This document shows, in pieces, positions 42,898 to 55,623 of a stretch of 64,000 bases of DNA. Positions within the stretch are counted from its first letter, which is position 1; every line of letters starts with the position of its first letter. The notes beneath the pieces are model-generated. The model did not search any database. It saw nothing but the letters and a program-made list of their open reading frames with translations, and was not told the origin of the DNA. The stretch covers positions 19,707,211 through 19,771,210 of the forward strand of contig OY821741.1 of NCBI GenBank assembly GCA_963682055.1, written 5' to 3'. This DNA comes from Primula veris (lineage: Eukaryota > Streptophyta > Magnoliopsida > Ericales > Primulaceae). The position numbers and the translations under genes were made by a program.

Positions 42898-44447
42898 TTA
42901 AGTTGTAAAATTAGTTGTGAAACTTGACATCTTATTCAGTTTCATCAATATACTCTCTGCAGTTTCCCTAGTGTTTCTATCCCCACGATCGAAAGCATTG
43001 ACCAGAATAGCAGGTAGTAATCTATCTTGTGATATATCTGAAATGGACTTTTCCCCACCTTTCATCATCAATCGTTCAATTACCCAAAGCGACTTTTCCA
43101 AAATGGATTCTTCTTTGTGTTCCCGAACCAAATTTAATACATGCTTTTCAATATTTTCTTTACTTAATATACTTACACTTTTTTCCACATCGACATGATC
43201 GTCTAATAACGTGCATATAGCCGATAGTGCGGCCTCAACTACCCCAACGTTATCATGGCCCAGACAAGACAAAAGCCTCTCAATTGTATTTCCTTCAACC
43301 AAACAAAAGGTATCTTGTGACGAACATACACCTTTATGAACTGGGCATAGTGGTTTTTTATTATAATTTGATGAATGGAAAGATCCACATGTTGGCAGAA
43401 AAAACAATTTCCCACTTTGCGGTTTTTTAGCCATTGGTGATTTTGACAAGGTAATGGATTGTATCGAAAGATTCTCTAAACCAACAGCCGACAACCTTTG
43501 AACCACATCATTTGATGTTGTCGTAAGTAACTCTGTGAAAACATATGCAAGGTCGTATTTTCTGGCCTGGAGCAGAATGTGGTTGTCGTAAAGCGTTCTG
43601 GTAAACCTAACTAAAATACCAGCTAGGCCTTCTAAGTAAACGATGGCGTGCCTATTTGTTCTTGTATCACTTCTTTGGACCATACTAATAGCTTGCAAAA
43701 CATTGGGGACTATATTCATGTTCACCAAAGCTAGGTTAAGTGTCAGATTTTGATGGGGAAGCTTTGCGAGAAAATTCGCTGAAGCTGCGTATCTTTCTGA
43801 TATTCTTCCTTTATCATTTGGTATTTCGACCAAGCTCTGTAATTGTACTGTTTTTCTGCATAGCCTATCTGCCAAAGTGTGGCCCATGAGTGGAGACAGT
43901 GAGATTAAAAGCTTTATTGCCGAGATTTGAAGTTCTTCGTTTTGGTTATTGATAAGTTCAATTAGGTTATTTAAGCTTGCTTCATTCTTTTTTATCACTG
44001 AAACGACTATTGTACATTGTTGGGGGGTCCTTGTAAGGTATAAGAAGACTCTAATAAGGTTGATGCTCAGTTCATCGGAGATTGACTTGTTCAGAGAGAG
44101 AATCATTTCATACACTGTGCGTTCTTCGAGTGATTCGACTTGTACGCCAGATTCGAATATATTTGCTAATATCATTGTTGCTTCAATTTTTGAGTTCACC
44201 ATTTCGTTAAGTGTTAAAATCTCTTCAACCGTTATATTTATGATTCCAGCTTGAATAAGAAGTTCAATGTTAGGGTGATAGGAAGAGATCTGCTTCAAAG
44301 CTCGAAAAGCCGTAGTTCTAGTGATAGAATTTCCACTATCTACCATCATGATCAGAGCAGGAGAAGCCCTCTCAGCTACTTGTATTTTGCTGTCATGTAC
44401 AAGTACAACTTCTCCGAGGTAGCTTGCCATCTCAATTTGTATCTCTT
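42898..44447 (-). CDS. U-box gene exon 4 (ARM repeats, C-terminus)
   Basis: Acceptor GGTACAG, then AA completes the Glu codon and EIQIEMASYLGEVVLVHDSK follows. The 516-codon frame is open to TAA 42898-42900. Confidence 0.9.
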
Positions 44448-45333
44448 CTGTACCTGATTATCCATTTGTTTCATTAAAAGGTAAATAACAACAATGGTTT
44501 TGTTAGATATTCTTTTCCTGAGTTTATAGGTGTTCATCTAGAATAAGCTATAAAGCCAACTAGTGTCTGGGCTAAAAATACATGGAAACAAGTCTATACT
44601 CTATACTCTATACTTGTTAGTTCTAAAAACAAAAATGGTTGCATGTCCCCAAAAAACGGTATAGAAAAAACGAGTTTATTTTGTAATAATTGAATGAAGA
44701 AATATATGATGTTTTATGAGAATTAGTAAGATAACTTTGTTATAACTTAGTAGATAGGCACAAATATCCGGTTCTTTTAACTGATCTTGACCACAAATTG
44801 GAAAAAAAAGGGCTATGCCATAGTTCCTCAATTTCATGTGTTGTTAATCATTGATGTTGCTTCATGTTTATCATACTCCCTGGTGCTTGAACTCAGAGAA
44901 AAACTTGATTTTCAGTGTTGTAACACTTAAGCACTCGTTATTTCTCTAGTCTTAGTAATGGCTCTTCTGATGCTGTCTCTTACTTTAACAAATACATGTG
45001 GCTTGTTCCCAGTATCTGTTGAACTTGCGTCTAAGAGAACAAAATTTGGAGACCCTAAAGACCCGATTTAGTATTGAACTATGAGTACATGATTTTGACA
45101 AAATCCACCTTTATCAGGAAAACATCAACCCATTTTTACTTTTCTAGACCCTGAGAATCCATTAAACTCAACTTGGAATATCTAGTTGGCCATCAAATAT
45201 TGAGTTATTTCAAAATACTTCGGCATTCGTCGTTTTGAAAAATCACGAGCTTTTTGATTAACTATTTCAAATATAATTTGTTCTAGCTGCGAAAGTTCTG
45301 TTTGGGATATAATCTAAAAGTTGAGATCGTTAC

Positions 45334-45643
45334 CTTCAATAAGATGATTTAGAAGCGGTTCAAAGTAACCATTATCCGCCATTAACTTTATATTATTTGT
45401 AACACACTCCAAATTCCTTAAAATCTGTTCAGCTTTCTCGGAAGCAAAAGAATCATATGATCGCTTGTATTTAATTGTTATAAGCAGTAGTATTGCTCCA
45501 TTAATTGATCCAATTATCTGACAAATATATTTGGATTTTGATAGCTCATTCAAAAGTAGCAATGTTGTGTGGCGTATGGGAGGGTGATTACTCGATAGCA
45601 GTTTAACTAATATTGCCATATTAATCGTTGCTCCCACCATTTC
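45334..45643 (-). CDS. U-box gene exon 3 (ARM repeats)
   Basis: Acceptor TATGCAG before EMVGATINMAILVKLLSS; ends ATTGAAG|GTAACG leaving one base of the next codon. ARM-type helices (LLLLNELSKSKYICQIIGS). Confidence 0.85.
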
Positions 45644-45792
45644 CTGCATACATATAAATTCAGTTGTATACTTCTTATATAAACAAAATAAATATTAAAT
45701 ATACAACTAATTTGTTTTTCATTTCTTTTCCCACTTTCTATAGAAAGAGGTTTGATCGTTTTGATGGATGAAACTAATTAAGTTTAACTAAC

Positions 45793-46833
45793 CTTGACCT
45801 CATCTTCATCCTTAACTAGTTGAAGAAGTAATTCCAGTGTTGAACATCTCACTTTCCTTTCTTTATACTCTAATAACTTAGCGAGCAATGGCAAAATCCC
45901 CATACTTAGAACCTGTTCCTTGTTAGAATGTTTTTGAAAACAATCATTGCTTAAATCTTCAAGTGCTTCAAATATCATCGTAGATGTATTGGCCTGTGAC
46001 AAAGCTGACATTGCGACCTTAATTCTCGCCACTTCGTTTCGTTCTACCCACTCTTCTATCGTCGCTTTTAGAGCCATATTAGTGTTCAGAACTCTATTTA
46101 TAATCCTTTGTCCGGTTTTAGGACAAACAATATCATTTGGGTTTTCAAATCTTTTGTACCACTCGGCTATTTCTGTTTTTTCAAATGTCACCCCACTTTC
46201 AATTGTTACAGGGTCTTCCATTATCTTATTTGTCAACGAGCAAATAAAAGTGTCGTATAGAGGTTCCGTATACTCTGATAGGCTGTCCCTCCCACGGCTT
46301 TGTTGCCTTCTACTATTTTTGCTTCCAACTTTTTCAAATTTATAAAGATCGTTTGTATTTTCCACATCGATGGAGTAGAGATCAGATTCGAATGGTACAG
46401 GTTCTGTATGTGTTAGGTCAAACTGAAAGTTTCTCGTCTCCGCTGATAAAGCACGAACAGCAATATATACATATTCCTGATCTTCAAAATTCGCCACTAA
46501 TATTAAACTCAAGTCTTCCCCTATTAGCTTTACGACCTTTTCGAGTTCTTCTAAGTTGCTTCTTTGTTTTCAACCTTTTTGGAATTCGGAAACAAGCTCT
46601 TCGGCAAAGTTGATGTTTTCCTGGAGCGAGAGTAAGATATTTGTTACATTTGTAGAGTAAGTCTCTGTTGTCTGCAGTTCCATAACAACGATAGAGGCGC
46701 GGTACAAATAGGTCCCAACTTCGATGAAGTAGTTGTTTTCTACATCTATGTATGCCAATTTAGCAGTGATCTCTGAGATAGAAACCAACAGTTCTGCAGC
46801 TACATTTGTGATTTGGGTTCTATCTTCAGTGAG
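45793..46833 (-). pseudogene. U-box gene exon 2 (U-box; premature TGA)
   Basis: Acceptor CGTACAG before LTEDRTQITNVAAELLVS; ends GAGGTCAAG|GTTAGT. It contains the N-terminal helical domain, the in-frame TGA (46570-46572) and the U-box (about 46045-46263). Confidence 0.85.
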
Positions 46834-47683
46834 CTGTACGAATCAACATATGTGTATACTGTTGATCAAAAGCATTTTGGAACTTTTTAGGTGTTTAACC
46901 TGGCTAGAAGAACGCCATGTCTTTTTACTTGATTGATTACATGGCACCTCTATTCGAAGGAGCTCACTTTAAAGCGCTTTCTTTTTTTAGACAAATAAAA
47001 AATACACTTTTTTGTTCAAAAGCTACGATTCAGAAAAGCTCTTGCAAAAAACGCTTTCACATTTTAGAGCGGTACATGGCACTGATGTGTACCAAGTGCA
47101 TTAACATTGAAAATGGTTGCTAGTAATGTTTTAACCTGAAGAGGTTGCTTATAGTTTATATATATTTCACATTCCTATATGTTTGTGTTAAAAGTATGCT
47201 ACTCGAAATACAGAAAAGTAGTCAAAGAAACAAATCCATTTCTACACGAATTAAGAAACGTTGATATAATATTTTGAATCAAGAAAAGTAAGTTTTCGCA
47301 TGATGATTGACTCCCTCTACTTCCACAATGAGAAGTCCATATATGAAAAGAAACCAGATTTTCAGATTTCCCCTTTTTCACTTTTCAGCAAGATAGCTAA
47401 TTGCATTCGCATGGACTGACTAAAGGATGCTATCTTAAATTTTCAAAAAATTGACAGTAATTTTCAGATGCTAAGTTATCTCTACAAGCATCCGTAGTCC
47501 GTACTCCTATCTCATCAATAAATAAGGACCAAGATGCGGAAAGAATATGATTCTGCGATCTCTCGCATTTTCTTTTTAGTTTCTATAATAAGAACTTATA
47601 ATAACTATAGTATACATAAGTTCTGGTATGAAATCAGATACTAAGACTAACGAAAACAGAAAACATAGCAAACAGGTACTTAC

Positions 47684-47734
47684 CAATATCGACTCGGAAC
47701 CATTTGTGCTACACATGACTGTCCCTTCTGACAT
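47684..47734 (-). CDS. U-box gene exon 1
   Basis: ATG at 47732-47734 (MSEGTVMCSTNGSESIL), then donor TTG|GTAAGT. It has a perfect donor and phase 0, matching exon 2. The start choice is inferred; family members often begin with a longer N-terminus. Confidence 0.65.
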
Positions 47735-48949
47735 GATCGCCGCTTATTTCGCATCCAAATTTGCAAATTTGTTGTGCTACTCACCCTTGAGAACACATTT
47801 TCTATGAGCTTTGTTCATAAATAGATACTGTTAGTTGTCTCATTTTCTTCTTCTTATTGAAAATGGTTCACTTCTAGAATTTCTGTTTCAGAGTTAAAAC
47901 TTCGATGATAAAGCAACATGTGGACTTGGTCAGCTATTTTGGTTGGCATACTGTTATTTTCATTTATTTGTTATATAATGGCAACATACATTAAAGAAAC
48001 CATGTATGGTTTTGACTTTTGGCCTCTACTGAAACAATTATTGGATAAATTAATAAGTGCTTGTTGGACAAGCTGTGGTTGCGTCTTTATAAAAAATTGA
48101 ACCGTGTTTGGTTGAGAAAATAACATATGTACTAAAATACTAATGAATGAAAAAACTGTCACAAACATCTCATTTCGTCAAAAAGTTATCACAAATTTAT
48201 CAAAAATTAACTAAACTGTTACAAACCCGTCATCAAAACGTAACTAGTAAGGTCGTAACAAAAAATATCGTCACTAATCTCATAGCTATTTAGATATTTT
48301 TTTGTAATGGAAGACCATTCGGTTAATTTTTATATCAGGAAATTCGAAATATACATCACACTACTCCTTATCAGAGTAGAAGGTAAGCACGATTACTACT
48401 TGTTGGCTAAAAAATTAAAAACCATTTGGATGTTAGTTTATACTATATATTTGAATCCACTTGCCAACAATCTAGACTGACATAATTAAACTACGTCATT
48501 TATGTACCTTTTGAAACTGTTTTTTTTTACAAATATATAAATGGTGGGAAAATCCATTTTTTATTAATGATATAAAATATGGGGAAAAAAACCCCACAAT
48601 AAAAATAGAAGGTGTATTACAGTTTGAAATAAATAATGTAAGGACTTCAACATAATTAATGAAAACTTGAAAAATTGCAAATAAGTAAACAGACTTTTCT
48701 GCCGCTCTTGTTGAACTCGAGGGACCCTATTTATGATAATCTTTCATTAATCTCTGAAAACTCTCGCCTTTTCTCAAACTTTTCAAATTCCACTCACCTG
48801 ATGATAGAGAAAGTCACCCCCACTTCAACCACCTACCTCCGTCTTCTTTTCTAATCATCATGACGCACACGAAGGTAAGGCACCCCGTCTGCCTCTAACT
48901 TTATTATTTCCTTAAATTTCTTTGAAAATCCGTTGATGTTATCTGAGAT
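47735..48949. other. Intergenic; no supportable gene
   Basis: Upstream region of the U-box gene and AT-rich spacer. A TATA-like TATTTATG (minus) near 47817 could be its core promoter, but this is weak. Confidence 0.4.
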
Positions 48950-50957
48950 TTACATTTCACAGGCAGAACCAATTTTTGCAAGTAGATCTGCTCCAGTGTT
49001 GCCTTCTTGTTCAATAAAACTCAAAAGATAAGTTTTTTCTTTTAGTAATTGTTGAATATCGTTGATAATAGAGTTGATAATACAAGAAGACTTAAAATTC
49101 CCCTTTAAAATATTTATCAACTATTTAGAATCACTTTCTATTACTAAATGATTAGCATCAATAATTTGAAGACCATATAGGATTGCTTTAGATTCAGATT
49201 GTAGCCCAGATTGGCTCTCAATTTTATTGTGAAACCCTAAGACAAAAGCCCCAATTGATTTCTTAAAAGACGCCCAATTCCATTTTGATTTAAAGCCGAG
49301 TTGTAGCTGCCATTTGTATTTAACTTCATGTAGCCACTAGGATGAGTTAACCATTTTATCACCTTAATAATCTTCTTAGCATTAATAGCCTTAATGGTGT
49401 TTATATTTTTCCAACTCCACTTATTAGGAAAAAACTTATTTTTTGCAGAGCATTTGTGAATTTGCTTTTTAATCTCAGAAATAACATTATGCTCTCTCAT
49501 ATGAATACCCTCAAATTTGATAAAGCACCTTCCTTTCCAAATACACCATAGAATGAAAATAGGTAAGGTTTTGCAAAGAATATTTACCAACTTGCTATGC
49601 TTAGTGGTATCTAGAATCCAAAAAGCAATGCATCTTCCTCTAATAGAATTATCTGAGTATTTTATACCATGAAATTCACCAAAATAGTTCCAAATGGTCT
49701 CTGTTATATATGATACCTTTACTTAGCAAATGTTCTAAGGTTTTCTCTGCTTTTTTGCAGCAATCACATCTAGAAGCTAGCTAAACTCATACTTTCTATA
49801 CCAAATTATCAACTGGAGTGGCATTGTTGAACACTCTCCAAGCAAGGTAAGAAACTTTCAAAAGTAATCCAACTATTTCACATCATTTTATAGACCAAGC
49901 TTATAGGAGATTTATCTCTAATTAGTTCCCAAACTGATTTAAAACTGAAATCCTCTGTCTCATTTAATTTCCAAATCAATTTAATCTGTAATATATATCT
50001 CCTTGATGGTCAATATTAGAAACAAATGAATGTCTACTATTAATAGGAATATTTTGAATTATAATTTCTCTATCCCAAGCACCATTTTTTAGCAGAACTC
50101 TAAGAGCAATATTTGAGTCTATATTAAGATCTTTGATTGGTCCATCATCTGACCAATTCTCTAAATTGACTGATAATTCACCCTTGTCAATTAGCCATCT
50201 CATTTGTTCCTCTGCCACATCTCTAATTTTCAAAATTCTAGCTTAAGTATTAGCTCCATTTTTTTCCTTAACTTCATTAAGATGTAATTTCTTACATTAT
50301 TTAGCTTTCATAAAGGTTGACCGCAAACTGTTTTTAATTCTAAACTTCGACCAAAATTTAATAGCAAAAGCTTCAGAGATACTTTTAAAAGTTCTAATAC
50401 TCAAAGCACCTTCTTCAAAAGGCCTGCAAATGTGTTTCCACTCTACCCAATAATATTTGTTTTTTCCTTCTACTTGACACCAAAAGAAATTGGCCAATAA
50501 TTGATCCACTTTTTTAATCACTTGCAAATGAGGATTCATTGCAGCAAAGGATGATTCATTGCAGCTAATGAATAAACTTGCATAGTATTGAGAACATATT
50601 TTATTAGAGTAAGCTTACCTCTAATATTTAGATGTTGAGTTCTCCATCATGATATTTTCTTTCTTATCTTCAGAATCAGCTCATGGAACATAATGCATTT
50701 CTTATGGCCTGCATACAGCTGACATCCTAGGTAAGTAAAATGAGTCTTTTTGCTTTTAATGTTAAGCAAATTGCAAAACTATTATCCAGATTTATCTCTT
50801 GCCCAGAATCATCATTGTATTGTAATAAAACTTTTTTAACTTGCTTAATGTAGTAGATATCAGCTCCACTAAAAATAATGATATCATCTGTAAATTCTAA
50901 GTGGGTGATAATGGGAGTTCCCAGTGTAGATTTAAAAGATTTAAAGGATGTGATAAG
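48950..50957 (-). mobile_element. Decayed LINE (L1-type non-LTR) fragment: RT end to RNase H
   Basis: Minus pieces in LINE order: RT with ITHLEFTDDIIIFSGAD (FTDD where FADD is usual; 50957-50727), LLANFFWCQVEGKNKYYWVE and the reading W-hxxICRPFEEGALSIRTFKS (50539-50297), then IWKGRCFIKFEG and a plant-LINE RNase H: GYMKLNTNGSYNSALNQNGI (catalytic KLNTDGS Asp changed to Asn) ending QEGNTGADLLAKIGSA near 48970. There are many stops and frameshifts. The 5' half (endonuclease) is missing; the LTR-like block at 50958 replaces it. Confidence 0.8.
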
Positions 50958-51483
50958 TGTTGGAATTATAGGTAATATACCCAAATCGGTTTTGTCCTGT
51001 TTTAGGACCGATTTAAACATGTTAAGTACCGCGAAACGGAACGTTCTTGGTACCTAATTAAACTATGTTATATGAGCTTAAAAATGGTATTTCACACGTC
51101 CAAAACCGATAACGGGAGTGAAAGTTATTAGCCTCCATTTTGGAGGTCACGCAAAATCCGGAAAGAGTTTCTTGGAACTCAATTTTACAAAAAAGGCTTT
51201 GGAAACCATTATCCCATATTGGTGGGTTTTGTGAGAATTGAGTGTTCATATACACCTACCATGGGCTTAATGGTTGGGGATTGAGGCTCCAAACTTTTCG
51301 CAAGCGATTGGGGTGAGTATTGCTCGAGTCCCATCTCGGGGCTTGACCTTTGACCCTCATGGCCGTGGTCGGCGAAGCCGACCGGAGCCCGATCCTGTAT
51401 CCCGCGACCCGTGCCACATGGTGTGGCAAGACGCTGTTTGGTGTAGTGTGGTGTGGTGTATACGTAAGTGCGTATTCCCAACA
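50958..51483 (-). repeat. Probable solo LTR of a copia element
   Basis: The block has inverted ends TGTTGG...CCCAACA. On the minus strand it starts TGTTGGGAATACGCAC, a start often seen in plant copia LTRs. It cuts off the LINE. No target duplication is visible (ATAAG against CACCT), so it may be a truncated rather than solo LTR. Confidence 0.4.
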
Positions 51484-52560
51484 CACCTAATCTTTTTACT
51501 AAAGTAATATGTGTTCGTCAAACACTATATCTTTTTCCCTAATAGTCTTAATCCATCAGTTTCATATTTTTCACAAATAGGTCCTTATACTTTGAATCTG
51601 TTCAGATTCACTCCCTTGATCCAATAGTTGCGTCTGTTCTCAAACAGGTCCCTATATTTTGAATCTGTCCAGATTCACTCCCTTGTTTCTGAACAGTCAC
51701 GTCTATTCTGATTGGCACCCCTTTGTTTTCTATAAATTAAACCTTTCCCCTACATTTTTATTAATTCTATTTTCCAAAACCGATTTCTATATATAAGATT
51801 ATCCCTCTTCCTCTTCATATTTTGCATTTAGTTTTCTTAGGAAAAATTAAGGAGAAAATCTCTTGTTATTTTCTGGTTCGTCAGTAGGAGCATGTGATTT
51901 CACTTTCCTACCTTAGTTTTGTTGTTTTATCCTGGGAGGTCAGCGTTCATTTCCTAGAAGCCAACGGTAGGAGACGAATAGATATAGATCTTAAGGAGAG
52001 AGTTGTTGAATAATCGACTCGACAAGAACATATACAAAATTGGTCATCGAAAATTCCCACGACAATCAAGGTACACATTTCTAAGGACACCCTCTTGATA
52101 CTAAATTATGTTCCCTTAAACTATAATATAGATTATTTGAATATCAAGATACTTAGGGTAAACGCTTGCATAATAGTTTTATAAGCGTTAATATTATGGT
52201 TCGGACTTATTAATGCTTATCCTGCTTTTAATGTCAATTATATTTTGTGGTGCTTCTCCAAATTCCCAAATGAGACAAGAATCACAACAATAAAATTCTT
52301 GTCAAGGAAATAAAATTCTCTCATGGTTGATAGAAAATTTTATGAAGAATATGTTGACCTTAGAATGCATGTTCGTCTTTGAAAGTTCGTCGTCACGATA
52401 ATTTTTGAGATAAAAATTATTAGGAAAGATTTGTCTTTGGGAGATAATCATTAGAATTTTCTTATTAATAGTTTAACTTAATTTGTTAATTACTTATGTA
52501 TATAAACAAATGTTCCTATATATATATACCTTGTCTCTAATTCTCATATTATCATGCTTC
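51484..52560 (+). other. LTR/leader-like sequence upstream of a copia gag
   Basis: It holds two tandem copies of a 67-bp unit (51580 and 51647; GGTCC(T/C)TATA...GATTCACTCCCTTG), a TATA-like TATAAATTAAACC near 51731, and a polyadenylation-type T-rich part. I cannot place its LTR borders. Confidence 0.45.
52115..52292 (+). repeat. Direct repeat copy A flanking the copia gag fragment
   Basis: Begins AAACTATAATATAGATTAT and ends AAGAATCACAACAATAA. Matches 54607-54807 apart from an indel and substitutions. Confidence 0.75.
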
Positions 52561-52576
52561 GACTCCTGATACAAAC

Positions 52577-53880
52577 GTGGCAAGCGGGAGTACCCTGAGT
52601 GCACCCAAAACACCTAATGTGCCTGGCGGCAAATGGGATAAGGCAGAGAAATTCAGTGGGAGTCGCTTTAAGAGTTGGCAGCTGAAAATGTTGTTCTTCC
52701 TGACTACTCTAAAACTCTCCAAATATATCCAAGAGGATGGACTTGTACTCGTTGAGGGAAATGCCGAATCTGCGGCAAATGTGGAGGCATGAAAACATGC
52801 AGACTATCTTGGCAGAAATTATATCCTGACGGGTATAGAGAATAGCTTTTTGGGGTATACTGCCTAAAGAAGTCAGCAAATGAACTCTAGGATAGTCTCG
52901 ATAAAAAATATAGGACAAAGTATGTTGGGACAGAAAAGTTTGTCGTTAGCAAATTCCTGTGATACAAAATGGTGGACACCAAATCCGTATCACCCAAGCA
53001 GGGGACCTTCAAGTTATGATCTCTGATCTCACCTCCAAGGGTATGGAGACAAATGATGCTTTTCAAGTGGCATCCATCATTGATAAATTGCCACCTTCCT
53101 GGAGAGAATTCAAAAACTACCTTATCCATAAGAGGAAAGAGATGAGTGTAGAGGACTTGATACTAATGTTGAGGATAAAGGAGGATAACATGGCTACGGA
53201 TAGGAGGGTTATTGGTGGTCATCAGGCAAGGGAAAACGTTGTGGAAGTTACAAAACCACAAGCAAAATAACTATGTGGGGTCAAGTTCAAGATCAAATGG
53301 GCCGAACGATCCGAGGAAGAAGTTCAAAGGGAAATGCTTTACATGTGGAAAAGTCGGACACTACGAAAGGGAATGTTGGAACATGAGGAGAAATAAGATG
53401 GATGATAATAGATCAAATCACGCTCACATGATTGAATCCACTCCTTTGTGTCAAAAAGTGGATGAATTTAACTTAACAGCAATGGTGTCTCTAGTTCCTT
53501 GGATTGAGTTCAATATCGTAGATGGTCATCTAAATGAATGATGGATAGACACTGGGGCTACCCAACATGTCTGTTCTGACAGAAGCTCGTTCAACACCTA
53601 CCAAGCGCTGAAGAACGAGTTATGCTACATGGGTAACACATCCACTTCCAAGGTGGAAGGAAAAAGGGGTCGTGGTTCTCAAACTCACTTCAAGAAAGGA
53701 ACTTACATTGACCAATGTACTCCATGTACCAGAAATCCACAAGAACTTAGTGTCTGGTTCCATACTTATTAAGAAGGGATTCATGATGATGTTCAACTCC
53801 GATAAAGTGGTACTCATGAAAGAAGGAATGTACGTGGGGAAGGCTATGTGAGCAATGGCAGGTTCAAACTTAACGTTGTT
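52577..53880 (+). pseudogene. copia gag and protease fragment
   Basis: The frames read KWDKAEKFSGSRFKSWQLKM (UBN2-type gag), ISDLTSKGMETNDAFQVASI, IDKLPPSWREFKNYLIHKRK, the zinc knuckle CFTCGKVGHYERECW (CX2CX4HX4C) and the protease WIDTGATQHVCSDRSSFNTY with catalytic DTG. The protease end (SNGRFKLNVVPIGNDEV) closes at about 53902. There are several stops (near 52790, 53268, 53540). Integrase and RT are absent. Plus strand. Confidence 0.85.
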
Positions 53881-53902
53881 CCTATTGGGAATGATGAAGT
53901 CT

Positions 53903-54606
53903 AGATTAGTTGGTTTTTCTTGAATGTAACATATACCGTATTTTAAATTTTATTTTATTTTTGGGTTTTGTTAGTGAAACTCACTTGTATGTAGCATACT
54001 TTAGTTACAAATTTTTTTAAAAAGTTTAATGGATACAATATTTTTTCGATTAGTCTTTTGGTACGTGTTCATTTCCAATCTTTGTTTGTGATTGAATTCC
54101 AAATATATTTTAATTGGTATTTTTTGGAAAATTAAAGAATCACTCTAATAAAAAACCAAGTGTTTGAACTGCTACGTTCTCACTATACACTAAGGGTTAC
54201 GAAAAACCTATTTTGAAGAATGACTAAAAGCTAGTATGAGTGTTTATAAATAAAGTCTTACTTTCCAACACAAGGTAAGGAGACAATTGTGGGGGCAAGC
54301 CAACCTCACCATACAATTGACAAGTTACTGAAACAACAGTTATAAGTCGGACAACCTTATCTATCCGCGGGAGGAAAAAGAGTTCTGGTAGCCCAGAGTG
54401 AACTACAAATCTCAGCAATCCAAGTTATTTAAACTTGCTTGTGTCGTATGCAAATTAGTTAGTCACGTAGTGTATTTAAATGATCCTAGAAAGGATCGCT
54501 GTCAAATAAAGTCTGGTCAAACAAGATGGACAATTTTATTAGGCATTAACAATTCAACAAATGTGACCACTAAAAAGAAATTAGATATTGCCAAACCATG
54601 TCTTAA
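53903..54606. other. Noncoding remainder of the copia fragment
   Basis: AT-rich. No pol domain is recognisable, and nothing else is supportable. Confidence 0.4.
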
Positions 54607-54807
54607 ACTATACTATAGATTATTTTAATATCAAGATACTTAGGGTAAATGCTTGCATAATAATTTTATAAGCATTAATATTATGGTTCAGACTTATTAA
54701 TATTTATCATGTTTTTAATGTCAATTATATTTTACGGTACTTCTCCAAATTTCGTTTCGATTGTTTGAGTGGCTTAACTCCAAACGAGACAAGAATCACA
54801 ACAATAA
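54607..54807 (+). repeat. Direct repeat copy B flanking the copia gag fragment
   Basis: Partner of 52115-52292. It has an extra segment before ACGAGACAAGAATCACAACA. Confidence 0.75.
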
Positions 54808-54815
54808 GCACAGAG

Positions 54816-55620
54816 GACAACCAAGGTTTTCACAAAGAAGGCTAATTATACTTATGAAAATATAAAGTACATTTAACTAAAAAAACCCGTAGATTAATTA
54901 GTGTTTGTTTCTTATGTTAATTTGTACTAATAATTGCAAGTCACTGCCTGATTACTTTTTGAGGTTATTGCCGAATTTCTCCAGTGATTTTTTCTTGGTA
55001 CGGAATAAATTACAAACCTTTTCAACCTAGTTTTTTTTAACAATTACATTGTTTTTCATTGCAAGACTTTAAGAATCTAGCAAGAAAGAGTCCCAATTTT
55101 ATTTAACTAATTAAAGAGAAAACATTATAAATATTCCTCTTTTCCATGTCGTTGCTAGGCCAACTTTGAGCGCTTGCGGAGCCATCACCGGACTATTCAT
55201 CGAATTTTGTGCCAACACAGCGAGCAGGAAACTGCGTAATCCCTTTCATTCTTAATCCCTCCAATTTTTTGCGGGCACACCTCCACCTATTTCTGCAACA
55301 ATATCCTTTTCTATTTTCCAAGCTATCGCTAGATAAATAAATTTACTTTGGGAAGGAAATGATGTACTGTTCACTTTGAAGTTAGGATCATGGCTGAGAA
55401 CAAAAAAGAAATGAGAATAAGACAAATATGAACGAGAATAAATATTAGGACCAATAGAATCAAGTTAAATTAAATTTAGATTAAGTTAGAGCATATTGAT
55501 AATACTTGCGGGGCATTTTGTAGCATAATTAAAAGTTTATAGTTGATAAGTCTCATAACTTTTCATTGTGTTGTCGAACCAAAACGTAGAAACAAACAAG
55601 CTGCATCTTTCAAGTTAGCC
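54816..55620. other. Intergenic; no gene seen
   Basis: No supportable coding or repeat feature. Confidence 0.45.
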
Positions 55621-55623
55621 TAG

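Larger units (their letters stand above)
42898..47734 (-). pseudogene. U-box/ARM-repeat E3 ubiquitin ligase, PUB43/44 type, four exons, one premature stop
   Basis: I join (minus) 47734-47684, 46833-45793, 45643-45334 and 44447-42898: 2952 nt, 984 codons, all junctions GT-AG and in phase. The plant U-box lies at about residues 208-280 (LYDTFICSLTNKIMEDPVTI, ESGVTFEKTEIAEW, CPKTGQ, NMALKATIEEW). It would recruit the E2 enzyme. A long ARM-repeat region follows to the end (for example NFLAKLPHQNLTLNLALVN, SAICTLLDDHVDVEKSVSIL, DISQDRLLPAILV). The N-terminal helical domain (EITAKLAYIDVENNYFIEVG) is also present. TGA at 46570-46572 (codon 105), between QKG and KQRSNLEELEK, is in frame, so only a short N-terminal peptide is made unless read through. 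The rest is well kept, so the stop looks recent. Confidence 0.85.

Noticed and set aside
46565..46600. A mini-intron that would remove the premature TGA in the U-box gene
   Set aside because: Donor- and acceptor-like dinucleotides are only about 25 bases apart, too short for a plant intron.
47918..48100. 60-codon plus-strand ORF with a hydrophobic stretch
   Set aside because: No family resemblance, no promoter or splice context, and open by chance in AT-rich DNA.
48860..48877. ATG-ACG-CAC-ACG-AAG followed by GTAAGG, like a tiny first exon
   Set aside because: No following exon can be found; the LINE starts directly after it.
51209..51507. Overlapping ORFs on both strands
   Set aside because: They fall in an LTR-like, GC-richer block; no protein family is recognised.
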